From: Rosellinia necatrix
Lineage: Eukaryota > Ascomycota > Sordariomycetes > Xylariales > Xylariaceae
Assembly: GCA_021209875.1 (NCBI GenBank)
Contig: JAGYVD010000003.1
Span: forward strand, 744,001 to 808,000
Direction: 5' to 3'
DNA: 64,000 bases
Part shown: piece by piece, positions 1-12,405 of the stretch
How the letters are laid out: every line of letters starts with the position of its first letter
Position numbering within the stretch: the first letter of the stretch is position 1
Program-made: the position numbers and the translations under genes
The notes under the pieces: generated by a model
What the model was told of the DNA's origin: nothing
Database searches by the model: none
What the model saw: the letters and a program-made list of their open reading frames with translations, nothing else

Positions 1-1953
1 CATGTAGGACGCCATTTTCGGAACTTAGACCTCCAGTCCAAGAGGCTTCCATATCGCCTGTTCACCATTGTCTGCAAAATGTACATATCACTTCAGTATT
101 ACTAATTCATACTTCCACATGGCCCCCTTGTTATAATAGTCACTGTTAGAATTAACATAAAGGGGTAGACCAAAGCCTCTCAATGACACCATCACGACAA
201 CCGTGCCGCGAGTCGGGCGGCTGATGAGCAGGCCATGGCTCATTCGGCGTCCGGCGATGGAAGTTCGCCTTCATTGCGGGTGCCCAACGCTTCGAGGTTG
301 CCGAGGATGATGTCTGCTCCCTCCTGGTTGTCGTGGAGGGCTTGCGCGGCCTTCGGGAACAAGATCTCTTCGTTGTGTCTGGATATTGTAACTTCTAATG
401 ATGATTCTCTGATGGGTCGCACGATGGGTCATCGCCTCTGTGGACTGAGGAAGACATTATGTTGGTGATGGGGTGGGTAGAAGAGACGGACGGCTTCTGT
501 AAGGTAACATACATGCAGCCCCATCTAGGTAGTGCACCTTGTGTGCCTGCATAATGGACTTACAACCTCGGCCGCGGCAGAACTACCCTAGTTATAGTAC
601 ACAATAAGCGTGAATGCTTTCACGTACGACCACAGCCTCCAGAGAACTCGGGATCCCGTCCGCTCTCCCATAGATAAGCTGGAGAGCGCCAGATTAGTAG
701 TTGGGTCGGTGACGACCAGCGAATCCCTGGTGTTGTACGTTTTCTTTTTTCCGTTCCCCACACGTGCACCCCTGCACTCGCCCCCCTTCGTTCATTCCCT
801 CCATAGGATCGGGGTTCCTGGGTATGCACAGAACTCTGAACTTTTATTTTAGAAACCGTCAACTGCCCCCAGATCTAGCTGTAACCTACCTACCTACTCT
901 AGGCTTGGTGCGTGAGTTCGTTGCTGTGGGTGCTGGAGGAAAAGAGGTGGGCCTTCATATCACGCTTACCTAGGCTTTTTTCTAGTGAACTATGACTGTC
1001 CTAGTCTGGTTGGATAAATATCCGGAAATAGAGAATAGGAAGCGGATGGGAAGATGCGAAAAATGTCAGGTATGTATACATAGGCCTCAGCGGTAGTTGT
1101 CTAAACGTATAGAGATGTTTGATATACTTCAATTCTATGGTGGATAATTAACTACACGGAACTGACGGGCAACTTCTGTTTCCGACTGAAGGAGGAAGCC
1201 ATGTCGAATAAAGGGGTAGGTAATAACAGCCTACCCGTTTTACCAATAAGGGTGCAACTTCCACCTCTGAATAGCAACGCAAAGTACTATTCAGTTTATA
1301 ATAAATACTTGGCATACTCTGAGTCTTTTGCAACATATTGGACGGCAGATCTCAACTGCAACAACACCATATTAGAATTGGATGCAGCCTCTACATCCAA
1401 TTCTTATACCCGCTAGATTAGTATTTTTACTCACCTAAACCGAAGATATCTACGCTATGCAAAGCCCTAAGCATGAACCAGTAAGTTTGTTTCGGCTTTA
1501 CATAGCATATAAGACATGTTTAAGGTACATACATGCATGTGGTCTGCTGGTATGTTGACCCGGCCTCGACTTCAGCTTTGGTATCACCACTCTCCAAGAG
1601 ATGACGTAATGTCTTGATTATATCAGAAATCATGTGATCCGCGGGCATCAAGCACTCCTGGAATGAGGGTGTATCCAGACAGCATGTGGTCCATTGAGCA
1701 CCCTATACACTATGGATGATCTAGCTGTGGTGTAGGTAGTGATGGCAGCTGAGTATGAGATACATCTGGTATAGACATTCCACAAACCACTAATAAGTAA
1801 GTTTCACATGTTTCGCTGACACCCCAAGTCCTTTGAATATCATATAAATGGCGGGCTAGTTACGGGCGCCCCATCTCATTTGGTGATAAACTAAGTCATC
1901 TACTATATGCAAGAAGCTGCCAAGTACAGGTAGCCATGTCACCAGCAAGACAC
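1..1953. other. spacer, no confident gene
   Basis: Mostly non-coding sequence with short ORFs and TAGGTA/ACCTA-type motifs common in this genome. The only coding-like stretch is a small minus-strand candidate at 240-457, listed separately. From about 480 to 1953 I see no gene, RNA gene or repeat that I can support. Confidence 0.5.
240..457 (-). CDS. small hypothetical protein or terminal exon
   Basis: I do not recognise this gene. A short minus-strand reading frame ends with TGA at 240. Its last ~45 codons use C/G-ending codons like the real genes nearby and encode an acidic, hydrophilic peptide. An ATG at 457, followed by a possible 45-nt GTGCGA...CCAG intron, would give a ~57-residue protein. 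The branch site is weak and the upstream part could equally be an intron of a longer gene. It may be a terminal exon, a relic, or chance. Confidence 0.22.
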
Positions 1954-2990
1954 TCAGCTTGACGGGGTCTCCCGGCGGGTCACAGTGAAGCGCATCTCCC
2001 TCTCGTGTTCGCCGAAGCGGTTCGGCTTGGGGGGGATCGGCCCGACGGCGCGCATGGCCACGTCCCAGGCGGTGCCGGTCCGGGCGCCGACCTCGTCCCA
2101 GAGCGCCTGGAAGGAGTCCCGGTCGTGCAGGTAGACGGTGGCGGCGCCGAGGCGGGCGTTCCCGGGCCTCACGCTACCCCTGTGGACGCCGAACAGCATC
2201 GCCGACGGCGCGCCGTCGGCGGGGCGGAAGAAGCGCGCGATCCGCTCGCAGAGCACGAGCTGCGCGGCGCGGCCGAACAGGTGGAAGAAGTTGGACGCGC
2301 GCGCGATGGACACGCGGCCGTCGAGGGCGCCGGCCACGGCGCCGGCGGCGTACGCGGCGTCGGGGCTGAGCAGGAGGTCGCCCGCGACGAAGGTGGCGTC
2401 GGTGCCCACGAGCCCGGCGCGGTCGCGGAACTGCTCGTACCCGAGCTCGATGAACTCCGGGTGCAGGTCCGTCGCGTACAGCCGCCGCGGCTCGACCCCC
2501 GCGAACGCTAGCCGCCGGATCGTCTGCCCAATGAAGGCCCCGAGCTCGAGGTACGTCTCCTCCGACCCGGGCGCCCGAAGCCGCTCGATCGCCAGCCGCG
2601 TCGTCGCGTCGTCGTCGGAGAAGTCGGCGTCCCGCGCGTAGTTAAAGTCGCCGATGCAGGGGTACTTGACTATGTCCCACGCCTTGTTCCGCTGTGTGGC
2701 GTGACGTTTGACGATGTCGTGGTTAGTGCGGGCTTGTCTGAGATCGGTGACGGTTAACCCGTCGAGGGAGGGGGGAGGGTGTCTCTTACAATCTTGATGA
2801 TCTCTGCCTCGACTTCGTTCGGAGGGATCCCGCTATACTTCTCTAACACTTCCCTGAATTGGCTATAATCCCCGGGGATGGAATTCACGTAATGTTCCCT
2901 GCCCCACGCCTCGGGGTCTCCGCCGTCGATCTGGTCTTCCTCTTCCTTTCCCCACGTGTTCGTATCATCGCTGTCGGTGGCTTCTGCCAT
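1954..2990 (-). CDS. SAM-dependent methyltransferase, AusD/AdrK-like
   Basis: Probable class I SAM-dependent methyltransferase of the kind that decorates fungal meroterpenoids and other secondary metabolites. Model: exons 2990-2790 and 2691-1954, 312 residues, with one 98-nt intron (2692-2789; GTAAGA donor, CACTAAC branch, ACACAG acceptor). This is the only acceptor tried that keeps frame into the conserved body. Visible motifs: SAM motif I ELGAFIGQ (116-123), an acidic motif II ATD (D142) and, just after it, HPEFIELGYEQFRD, which is characteristic of the AusD/Trt5/AdrK group. Later come SNFFHLFG and a histidine/glycine-rich turn. The start at 2990 gives the usual acidic N-terminus; an in-frame upstream ATG at 3140 is possible. 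The gene is strongly GC-biased against its AT-richer surroundings. The substrate cannot be told. The P450 and MFS genes 6-10 kb away fit a tailoring role. Confidence 0.82.
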
Positions 2991-4626
2991 GTTCGAGTAT
3001 ATCGATACCCTATTAGTATAAAGAGGAAGAGAGTGTAAACTCCTATGTTGTAAAGCGTAGCTGTTTCTTATATCCAGTCCAGCCCGATCCATGCACGCCC
3101 AAACTTGCGGGGATAGGAACCACCTAGGTATATGGACCATGCAGGGACCTATCCGTAATGCAAGTATGTCCGGCAGGCCGGAACTTGGAAATGGGACGCA
3201 ACAGCATAACGATAAGTGTCACGCGTACCATAGTGCCAAGAATGCTGAAGCCGGACAAATCTGTATCCAGCAGTGGTTGAGGATTATGCATAAACAGAAG
3301 CAAAAATACCTAAGACTGAGACATAGGACCATTTCTTTATATCAAACCTTGAAAGTCAAAGAAGACTATTGGTTGAATCGAATCTTTCCAGCCTTATCTG
3401 ACAGACTAGCCCTTGTCGTGTACAAATAGAATTCACACATCCTACTTGAACGGAAGCTTGTGGAGTGGCAAGATCAAATGTGGGAACACGGCCCGGCTCC
3501 AACGGTGTATAAGTGGGTGCAAACCGGTCAAGTGCGCGGCCCGATGACGTTTCACGTTTGTCTCTAGTAACGATGTTACCGTGCTACAGCGCGGTAGTTC
3601 TGTTTCGTGACACGAAACTTCCGTGTTTATGTTGTCACGGCGTCTTAGGGCAGTATCTCGATCGATTCATTGCTCGCCGCATCTGTAATCGTACGCGGGT
3701 CATTCCACAGATTTCTAGCGTAGTGGGTATAGTTTAGCGTCGGCGCCTTCTTAAGGCAATGCTGTCCCGCTAAGTTATTAAAAATGAGGAGATAAGAGAC
3801 ATTTTCCCTGTATTCCCCATTAAGTACTTGATGCCAGGCTAGGCTCGCTGGCTTAGCAGGTGGCTTTTTATAAAGCCGTTCATAGCCATGAAACCTTAGG
3901 CAAGGGATCAGACTAGCGTCAGCATAATTGCTACAGACGGCTTTAGGGGTCCCAGGCCCATCCAGGGATGAACGCCGTTGGCTATGTATCTTGAGAGCGA
4001 CTACTTTCAGGTAGCCCGGGGCTAGTTGCTTATGTTGGAATTATGTTCTTCGTAGCCAACTAGCCTTTGACCTCTAATGCCGCGCCGAGGCCTTTTGTTT
4101 CGAGGACAGACAACCTGAGTTTTGTTTAAGTGGTTATGGTCTACCAGGCAAATCAAAAATTAACTAGATCAAATTGTAGACCTCTGCGCCGTTATCGTGT
4201 GGGAGAACTCAAATAGGGGCATAACCCAAAACGCTGCGAACACTATACCCAGAAAGCTACCAAGGAACAGAGCAGAGAGAGTGCTTTGCGGACGGAAAGG
4301 GGGCCAAACCAGCGGAAAGTCTAATAGGTACGTTGAAGTATGTATCAAGAGTGGTCGAACATATGAAGGGGCTTCCGGCCCCCTTTTTGGGATCCTGCAT
4401 CTTTGATTCCGAAGCACCGACGAGGCTGCTGCAAGGCTATGGCACGAGAGAGGCCACCGGGGAAAGGTTGTCGCGGTGGCCGCTTTGATCCCCAAGCTTG
4501 GTAAGCTTTTTTAGGAGCCTAGTGTTTTACCTGGTCGTGAAACGTCAAGCGACCAATACCTGTGGTTGCCAATGCACTGATTCATTCAACCCTCCATGAT
4601 GGGATATCGAGCAATGACAAGTGATT

Positions 4627-4667
4627 GCGGCGTGGCGGCGTGGCGGCGGCGGCGGCGGCGGCGGCAG
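4627..4667. repeat. GGC trinucleotide microsatellite
   Basis: Near-perfect run of GGC units interrupted by GGCGT units at its left end, followed by a G-run. It is intergenic and in no supported reading frame. Confidence 0.85.
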
Positions 4668-5468
4668 GGGGGTAGAGTATGATATTAAATTCGGTCTCTA
4701 ACGGAAATCACAATAGCACAATAACACAATAGCACAATCACACCCCATTCCACCTCCCACTACGCCGAAGAGCTTGGTGTGCGCCGCCGAACAATCGTAC
4801 TGCTAAAGCCACTGAAAGGGTTGTTGACTGCTTGGTGCGTATACCTGAAACGCCTTCGCGATTCGCAGTTAATAGTTGGATGATAATCCAGGGCTGGCAT
4901 TGTCTGTGTGGTGTTTTAAAAACATGCAAGTAGTACCTACCGTAGACAGTTATTTTTAAGAATGACGCCAGCAGACGTTGGGACGTTGTGACGTTGCGGT
5001 TACCTGCATAGGTAAGCTACCTGGGTATGCTCATTTGTAGGCTTGGCTCAGCCACGATGGCTGACGCTCTAGCCCGATACCCTTCCCCTGAGTCTGCCCC
5101 AAAGGGTAGGTACATAAGTGGCTTATCATATCGGACAAACATGGTGAAACACTGCTATATCTAGGAGGTAGTGGGGGTAGTAGGTACCTTTGACACGGGT
5201 AGTAGTGCTCCCTAGCGACATGCATTAGTGGTTATATGAAGTAACAGAAATGTCAAAATGCAAAGCTCGATAGATCATTGCACTGAAGTAGGTATGTCGC
5301 TCATGTCTGCCATAGCATCATTCCAACTCCCCACGTTCTAGACATGCAACTAGTCGGCGAGTGGTCGGTCGACAAGGGCAAAATACGGGCAGAGGTGTGG
5401 GTAACCCGCGGGAACCGGCACGAGCTTGGTGCCAATACCCCGGCAAAGCGGGTATCCACGAATAAAAC

Positions 5469-5511
5469 GGGAAGAAAAAAAGAGAGAAAAGAAAAAAGGA
5501 AGAAAAAAGGA
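5469..5511. repeat. 43-nt polypurine tract
   Basis: An uninterrupted G/A run, mostly AAAAAG/GAAGAA words, with further purine-rich sequence to 5521. It is intergenic. Such mirror-like purine tracts can adopt triplex DNA; no function is shown here. Confidence 0.8.
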
Positions 5512-6542
5512 CGAAAAAAGACGTCACGCTTCTCACGCGACCACAATAAACCCAAGTATTCAATTACGCACATTGCTGTGGCTACCAATACTGCTTCAAT
5601 TCCCACGAAAAATCCCATGGGCCTTTGAAATGTATTTAACTTTCTCTCGGGCCTGACCTTCCCTTACCATGGTGTGATGACGCGAAGGGATGTGTGACAG
5701 TTCTCTAGGTGCCCACCCGCCGGGTACTCGGTTCTGTCAAACCCCTAAACGCACTAACTCAGGTACCAACAGGACTAGTTCAGTCGCTAGATCCGTATCA
5801 CCAACCGGTGGTGCCCCCAGGCCAAGCCCAGACCACAGGCCCTGCATACACTACTTACTAGATAGGTACCTGGTAACTAGCTGGCCAGGCAGCTACTTTA
5901 TGGCCTACAGTGCACCAAACATAGGTAGGTAGTTAGTTATCAGCTCGTAGTTACTTGCTCGGTGTGTTGTACTACCTGCCTACCTCTTACTATATGCAAG
6001 TGTACAGAGGTAGGTGCTGTGGACATACTTGTAGTGTTAGGTAGGTAGGTTAGCGTAGTCGTGCCACGCGTGATGACGCGCCCTGCCTGCCGCTGTTCAA
6101 CTATGGCCCCCCGGTCCCATTTCAGGTACCTCCTAATTTCCCATTTTCAGCTATGGCAACTTATACGAACATCAATCATTCCCCAGTCGTGCTATCACGG
6201 GCACACAGCCCGCTCCAGCGTCCCGTCCCCCCACTGCTAGAGCTCGATCAGGCTCGATTTCTCAATTGTCGACTCGAGGCGTCATTGTTTACCTCGTGTT
6301 GTGTTTTCCACATCGGAAGCCATGTTTGTCAACACATAGATGGTTGACTGACCTGCTTTTGCTTTGCCTTTGCTTTTTCGCCCTCACGCTCGACCGACCG
6401 GCCCCTCGGACAGACCCCCTCTGGCAGCTATCCCTCTGGCAGCTACCGCAACCCGGATAGGCCCCTACTCGGGTTACATAATTCTCAATCTAATCTCTCG
6501 GGTTCGCAGCCAAGCCCGTTCGATTCAACACTCCGGCTGTAG

Positions 6543-8264
6543 ATGGCAATCTCCCTCGTGGGAGCCCCGAGGGGCCTCCGCTTGCTCCTCCCAGTGAGCT
6601 TCATCATCGTTGTGCTTGTGCTCGTCGGCCTCTTCCACAACACCGGCCAGACCGGCCAGCTCTTGGAGGCTATTTCCAACATCCACAGCGGCGGCCAGCC
6701 ACCGGAAGAAGAGAAGATACATTTTCGCCCAACCAACACGCATGCGCCGCCCAAATACAAACCGACTGCCACCCTCGCCGTGCCGACCATCGCCGATCCC
6801 TTCCCGCTGCTGGCATCGTCGACCGCCACGCCGCCGCCCATCCCCGCTTACAATGTCCCGAAGCCCGGCCTTCACCGTGACTATGGCCTCTCCTACATGC
6901 CGCCTCTATTCATCGGCTTCACCCGTCAATGGCCCATGCTCCTGCAGTGTGTCGTGAGCTACCTCACCGCCGGCTGGCCACCCGAGTCCATATATATCGT
7001 CGAGAACACCGGCGTGCAGAACTCGAACGCCGACGGGAAGCTGACCCTGCAGAATCCATTCTACCTCAACCACACTACGCTAGGTCGGCTTGGTGTTAAT
7101 GTTATACAGACCCCCGTTCTCTTGACCTTTTCACAGCTGCAAAACTTCTTCATATCCACCGCTACGTCGCGCCAATGGCCTCATTATTTCTATTCGCATC
7201 AAGACATCCTGGTCATGTCCTTCGAGGACGGGGCCGATACTATGAAACGCCCTGGCGATCGAGATTGGTTCTTCTACGACGACCAGGAGAGGGCTGATAT
7301 TTTGCGCCCTGCGGCTGCTGGCCAGAAGGGGTATCGGACCGTCTATGAAAATTGCCTGCGAGAACTGAACCAGACGCTAGAGCACGAGAAGCGCTGGGCT
7401 TTTCGCTGGTTCCAGTACGATCATCTGACTTTGGTGAATCGCGCCGCACTTGACGCCGTTGGCGGTTGGGATAGTCTGATGCCATATTACGGAAGCGATT
7501 GCGATATGAATGCGCGACTGGAGATGGACGGGTGGACCATGCGACATCGCCGTGTTGGCATTATAAATGACGTCTCGACCGTTATGGAGGACCTTGCCGC
7601 GCTATATCGCGACCCCACTGTGGTGCCCAAGTTTGTCGATCCCAATCCAGTACCCGAGGAAGACTTAGAGAAGTTAGAGCGCCCACATGAAGACGATGGG
7701 GCCGACGAGGATGCGTCAAAGCAAGACGATGGGGCCACTAGCGAAGACGCGGATCCCACAGAGCAGCCATCCGATGAGGCTTCGGATGAATCAGCCGAAG
7801 AATCAACGAAAAAGCCCGCCAAGCCCGCCGAGCCCGCCGAGGAGCCCGCCGAAGAGCCCGCCGAAAAGTTGACCGGGCAGTCAACAGACAAGCCCACGGA
7901 AAAGCGCAACTTGCAGCGCTCGAAAAGGGCTAGTAGGTCAGGAATTGCTCAAGCTATGGATTACTTCAGGGCTCTTCTGAAGGTTGCCGACGATATGGGG
8001 GCGTACAAATATCGAAGTGACAACTCGGCGCGCAATTCTTGGCAGGGCAGCCAGCACGGCGGCGCCGGTGAGCCATATTATTATAACGCAGACGGCTTTG
8101 GAAAGTCATTCTGGATATTAGCCGAAGCTGGTCGTGAGGTTTTCCGCCAGAAATGGGGTCACCGGGACTGCGATCTTGTGCAGGAGACGGCTTTACAACT
8201 GGACGACCAGTGGCGTGTTGAGAAGGACTGGGAAGACTCCCCCCCGGACCCGAAAGTTGCATAA
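6543..8264 (+). CDS. GT-A-like type II membrane protein (putative glycosyltransferase)
   Basis: Single-exon gene of 573 residues. It has one hydrophobic signal-anchor (about residues 11-31) after a short N-terminus, then a Pro-rich stem (60-105) and a globular domain, i.e. a type II Golgi/ER membrane topology. The globular part contains SHQDILV (218-224) in the place of a metal-binding acidic motif. It also has GGWDSLMPYYGSDCDMNARL (307-326), whose GWD...Y.xDxDxxxRL pattern resembles the C-terminal acceptor/catalytic motif of GT2-type GT-A glycosyltransferases. Residues 366-460 are an acidic low-complexity insert with AEPAEEPAEEPAE repeats. I recall similar proteins in other Sordariomycetes only as hypotheticals. 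Glycosyltransferase activity is inferred; donor and acceptor are unknown. Confidence 0.75.
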   Translation: MAISLVGAPRGLRLLLPVSFIIVVLVLVGLFHNTGQTGQLLEAISNIHSGGQPPEEEKIHFRPTNTHAPPKYKPTATLAVPTIADPFPLLASSTATPPPIPAYNVPKPGLHRDYGLSYMPPLFIGFTRQWPMLLQCVVSYLTAGWPPESIYIVENTGVQNSNADGKLTLQNPFYLNHTTLGRLGVNVIQTPVLLTFSQLQNFFISTATSRQWPHYFYSHQDILVMSFEDGADTMKRPGDRDWFFYDDQERADILRPAAAGQKGYRTVYENCLRELNQTLEHEKRWAFRWFQYDHLTLVNRAALDAVGGWDSLMPYYGSDCDMNARLEMDGWTMRHRRVGIINDVSTVMEDLAALYRDPTVVPKFVDPNPVPEEDLEKLERPHEDDGADEDASKQDDGATSEDADPTEQPSDEASDESAEESTKKPAKPAEPAEEPAEEPAEKLTGQSTDKPTEKRNLQRSKRASRSGIAQAMDYFRALLKVADDMGAYKYRSDNSARNSWQGSQHGGAGEPYYYNADGFGKSFWILAEAGREVFRQKWGHRDCDLVQETALQLDDQWRVEKDWEDSPPDPKVA

Positions 8265-9306
8265 TCTCTTTAATATCATCAAGCTAGCATTTGATTTTTA
8301 ATGGATGGCGTTGGCATAGGGTAGAGGAATTGGTGGGCTGGGTTCCATACTCCAGAAATGAACGTGGGATTTTGTATAACATCATGTACTCACTTGTTCG
8401 ATTATGAATATATGGATGAGGGGGAGGGAGGGGGGTGAATGGGTAAAACGAAGAAAAGAGATAGAGCTGGACCGTGGTGTGATTCGTTGGCGAGGAGCTA
8501 ATACCGTGAGATTCATGATTTATCACGGCCACTACTCCCGTACGGATTGACCTTTGTCATCTATTTAAGACGCGAGAGGAATTGAGAAATCACCATTTTT
8601 AATCTCTCATTGGCCATGTGTATATGGGGAGATGAGTGTCAGGGTAGTCATGTGTCTCAGCTTGTGCCACATCAAGCGCTGCGCCTCGTACAAAGGCCAT
8701 GAAGGCCTAGTCAGGCCGCCCTGTTCTTGTAGCCGTGATCTAGGAGCAACGTATGTTAGGGATGAGGGTTACTTGTGCAATTAGCCCCATTAGAGATCGG
8801 ATTGGCTCCTGTACATCCAAGGCGTGAGTAGCCGACCATACCAGGTTAGCCCCTTTTTTACTCATCTGGGCACCCGTTTTGTCCCTTGAGAACTGGGGAT
8901 CTCACTAGATTTACGGATTCAGTAGACCTAGTGCTCAATAGTATTGAAGATGCGTCTCATATTACCGTTATTTGGTTGCAACTAGCTACTACCCACTGGG
9001 AACTGGTCTTCGCTCTAGGCGGCCTGTCCCCGACAACGTGCCTATACAAATGTGTAACCCCCACTAACAACTCCAAGTTAATCCTTCAATACAAGATAGC
9101 CATCATGAATTACATGAAGCGATCCCTAAATAAACGTTACAAACCCATATAAATAGACTAGTAAATACCAAAAAGTCCACGTCGAGTAACACCTACCTAT
9201 CCTGCTGATGACCTCGCTTTCTTTACACCTGTTATATAGCGCTAGTTCCTGGAGCTATAGAGGTCATTATGGAGAAATTTGACGCCTCACGCTTCTCGCA
9301 CATCTT
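8265..9306. other. convergent intergenic spacer
   Basis: The 3' ends of the type II membrane protein gene and the minus-strand MFS gene face each other here. Short ORFs are present but without motifs. I see only putative 3' UTR sequence and no repeats. Confidence 0.5.
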
Positions 9307-11553
9307 TTAGACAACCAACTGCTTCTTCCTCCACATTAATAGAGATGCGGGAACCTGCAGCGCAGCCGAAACAGCGAGGACCAGAACTTGTCGATTGTAA
9401 CCCTCCGCAAGGACGTGCCGGACTTCATGAAGCAATGCGGGAGACAGCGAAGCCAGTGATTTAGCCGAAAATAGCAGCTCATCCGAGCTCGAAACGCCCA
9501 AAAGTTCCTGCAACCTAGGCCGTGCATACGTGTTAAACACCGATGTAGAAATGGCGAGGACAATACTGCTTCCCATCGATCGGAACTGGGCACCTGATCC
9601 CATACCCACGGCTTTATGTTCAGACGTTAGAGAAACACTAGGTATTTCGTGGAGGAGAGGGATAAGGTAATAGGACATACCGCGGTCTCGGGCCTCGTTC
9701 ACAAATGGAATCATTACAAATAAAAGGGCAAAGTTGATTCCACCGCCCAAACCTGCCACGAATTCACCCCCATAGATTTGGCCGGGGATCTCAGTGGTGC
9801 GAGGTAAGGTACCAAGAAGCGAGAATCCAACTACTTGCAAGAGAGAGCCAGCCATAACAACGTATAGGGCCGGGATCTTGAGCTTCCCAGCAAGTGTTGA
9901 AGCGAGAATCGCACCAAAAGGAATCGTGATAGTAAATGGTATGAGCTTCACTCCGGCATCTAAACCCGAGGTGCCGTAGACCAATTGAAAGCGTTGGGGG
10001 ATGATAAACATACCGATGAGCGTTGGGCCGCCCAAGAATAGGAAATTTCTTCGAGATTCTTATTAGTAACACTTACGGGGAACAAAACTTGATAGAGTAG
10101 GTATATAGTAGAGGCCGCAAGAAATGAGATATCTTACAGGAGTATCCCAACCATCTCACGATTCTTGAGAAACCGCCACGGTAAGATGGGCTCTCGCACC
10201 CCGGAGGCAAGTGTGACATATCGTTCCCAAATAGTCAACACTATCCAGAGAAGTCCCGAAACAGTTAACAAACTGATGACGTATGCGGATCGCCAAGGGA
10301 ATTTCTTATCGGCTTCTTCAAACCCGGCGGTCAGGGCCAGTGTCGCGAACAGGATCAGAATCGCCCCGGGGATATCCACCCGATCGAATGTAAGCTTCGA
10401 GAACAAGAACTTGAGGCTCTTGGGTTGGCGGTTCGGGATACCCTGATACGGGAAGTCTTTCGGGAGGGCGTATAGGGCTATAAGAATAGCGGGCAGCGCG
10501 ATCGGGATGCTATCGGATCAGGCGTCGTTAATATTGATAGCCACGACCGGGATGGGCAGGGTTTGGCTTAGCTGACTTGATTATGAAAATCCACCTCCAG
10601 CTAGTCCCCGACGCTATCGCGCCGCCGATGATGGGGCCGAGAAGCAAAGACAAGGCATTCACGACCGAAATGTTCGACACGAACTGCGTATACTTTGGTG
10701 GCGGGACAAGCTCGATGACCAATATTGTACATAGGGAAAAGCACTATCAATCATAGTCAATTGTTAATGTTCTCGGAGTAGCGTCAAATGGGGTTACGGT
10801 TCTTTCATGCGATGATGGGATAGTTGAGGGGTTTAGGTTATGGAATAATAATGCAACCTCTCCATGCAACACAAGGACAACAGCCGAAGGAGATTACTCA
10901 CCCCGCCACCACCTATGCCCTGAAATGCCCTGAAGACGATTCTATTATAATGGTTAACATAGTACAGGGTGAGGGGGCATTATCGCGTTCTTACAATTGC
11001 GTCAGCGTTTGCGCGGCGCTGCAAGCCACCGAGAAAATGATGAATAGGGCAGTAGAGATCACGAAGACCATCTTTCGGCCAAATATATCGCTAAACTTGG
11101 CAAATATGACAATGACAGCTAGCACCATTCATGAGCGGTTGACAGGAGCTAAAGTACCTTGTTTGCACGGCTTACCAACGTATCCGAGCAAGTAGCTTGC
11201 GACCACCCAGCCTACATTCTCGAAGCTTCCTAAGTCGTTGGTTATAGCGACCAAGGCGGTAGTGACGACGGGGACTTCGAGATTTGTCAAGAACATCATG
11301 ATGGCGACGCTGAGGCGACACACAATTAGTCGAGGACCTTGATCACGCGGCCAGGTCGAACTACTTACGAAACGGACACAAGCCAAAACTGAGCACCTTC
11401 GAGGTATACCCTCGCATCGTCGTCCTCTTCGAACAACCGTTTTTGCCGTTCGGCATCTCCCACAACATTATATTTGGCTTCCGCGTGAGAATCAGGTGTC
11501 TTGTCCCTGAGCGACACCTGGCTGGGCGCGTCGAGGGTTAAGTCGGCCGCCAT
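9307..11553 (-). CDS. MFS drug:H+ antiporter-like exporter (DHA2 type)
   Basis: Major facilitator of 564 residues in 8 exons: 11553-11369, 11309-11176, 11118-10995, 10941-10902, 10743-10577, 10509-10138, 10048-9681 and 9611-9307. The lengths sum to 1,695 nt and keep frame throughout. The acidic cytosolic N-terminus precedes TM1 at about residue 56. The loop 2-3 signature reads AKFSDIFGRK (113-122). Then come QGIGGGG and SWRWIFIIN-like segments and further hydrophobic helices, consistent with the 14-TM efflux family used for toxin or metabolite export in fungi. The last intron (69 nt, 9612-9680) is a multiple of three and reads through openly if retained. The fifth intron uses an atypical GTCAGC donor. 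The gene is divergent from the P450 at 12406 and probably shares its promoter region. The exported substrate is unknown. Confidence 0.87.
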
Positions 11554-12405
11554 GGGAAGTTAGGTCGATGGTTTATCATGAAATGAAGGAGGTATAGTGA
11601 AGAAAACAGCGAGTATGTATGGAGCTCACGCAATGGAGCTGGGATATGAAATACTATGCTCGTACCAAATGGGGCACCCCAGGACATTTGATCACAGATC
11701 GGGGACCAAGCCCTTTTATTTGGGCGCCTACGTCTATGCATGATTAAGGTAGGTGACACAGCTCCCTTGGTGGCTTAGGTATGGGCGAGTCAGAATTAGT
11801 AGCAGATGGCACATTGGGGACACAACCACGGTACCTATGCGCTGAGGCGGTCCGATAGCCTGCTGCCACCGGGCAGCGGGGTCCAGGACCTACGACAGAA
11901 GCGTAGGATATAAAAGCCGACATGAGACCCTGGGGCCGAAGTATACAACTCCAATGGGATGAGGGGTGTGGAGTGCACGTATCAAGCAGGACCTTTACAT
12001 ATCTCCCAAAGTAGGCTGGGCGGCAACTTGGGGGATTGCGACTGCTTGATCAATCTCTAAATTGAGTAAGTGCATGCACCTTCCCGCAAATTACCCGCGG
12101 TTGCTGGAAAAGCAAGGTGATTTGTCCTGTGATGGTCGCCATTTTAGCATGTTCGGTCCCGAGGGGTTTCATTTGGGGGGAAGGGCGACACCCTGATACC
12201 ACCCAAGACGCGATCTCACAAAGACATGACTTCTCAGGCCCTCAGCCTGCCTGAACGCCAAGGCCAATGACTATCGGCCACACACAACGCCGAGCTGTTC
12301 CAGAAAGAATACTTGCCTTTCTGCCACCAACTGCCACAGACAAGCTCTCTCCTGCGCAACAACGTTTACTTGCCGCCTCTTCGCCTGGGCGAGTCCCGTA
12401 TTACC
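11554..12405. promoter_or_regulatory. shared divergent promoter region, MFS / P450
   Basis: 852 bp separate the start codons of the minus-strand MFS exporter and the plus-strand P450. A head-to-head arrangement of an exporter and an oxidase is typical of co-regulated secondary-metabolite genes. I cannot point to a specific operator. The sequence is of mixed composition without tandem repeats. Coregulation is inference. Confidence 0.45.

Larger units (their letters stand above)
2991..6542. other. 3.5 kb spacer with simple repeats
   Basis: No gene is supported. ORFs of up to ~110 codons occur on both strands but none shows conserved motifs, splice structure or a codon bias like the neighbours. 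The stretch contains a GGC-rich microsatellite (about 4627-4667), a 43-nt pure-purine run (5469-5511) and several clusters of TAGGTA/ACCTA words around 5.2-6.1 kb. The last few hundred bases are presumably the promoter and 5' UTR of the gene starting at 6543. Confidence 0.5.

Noticed and set aside
2005..2641. two plus-strand ORFs of ~168 codons
   Set aside because: Shadows of the GC-rich methyltransferase on the opposite strand.
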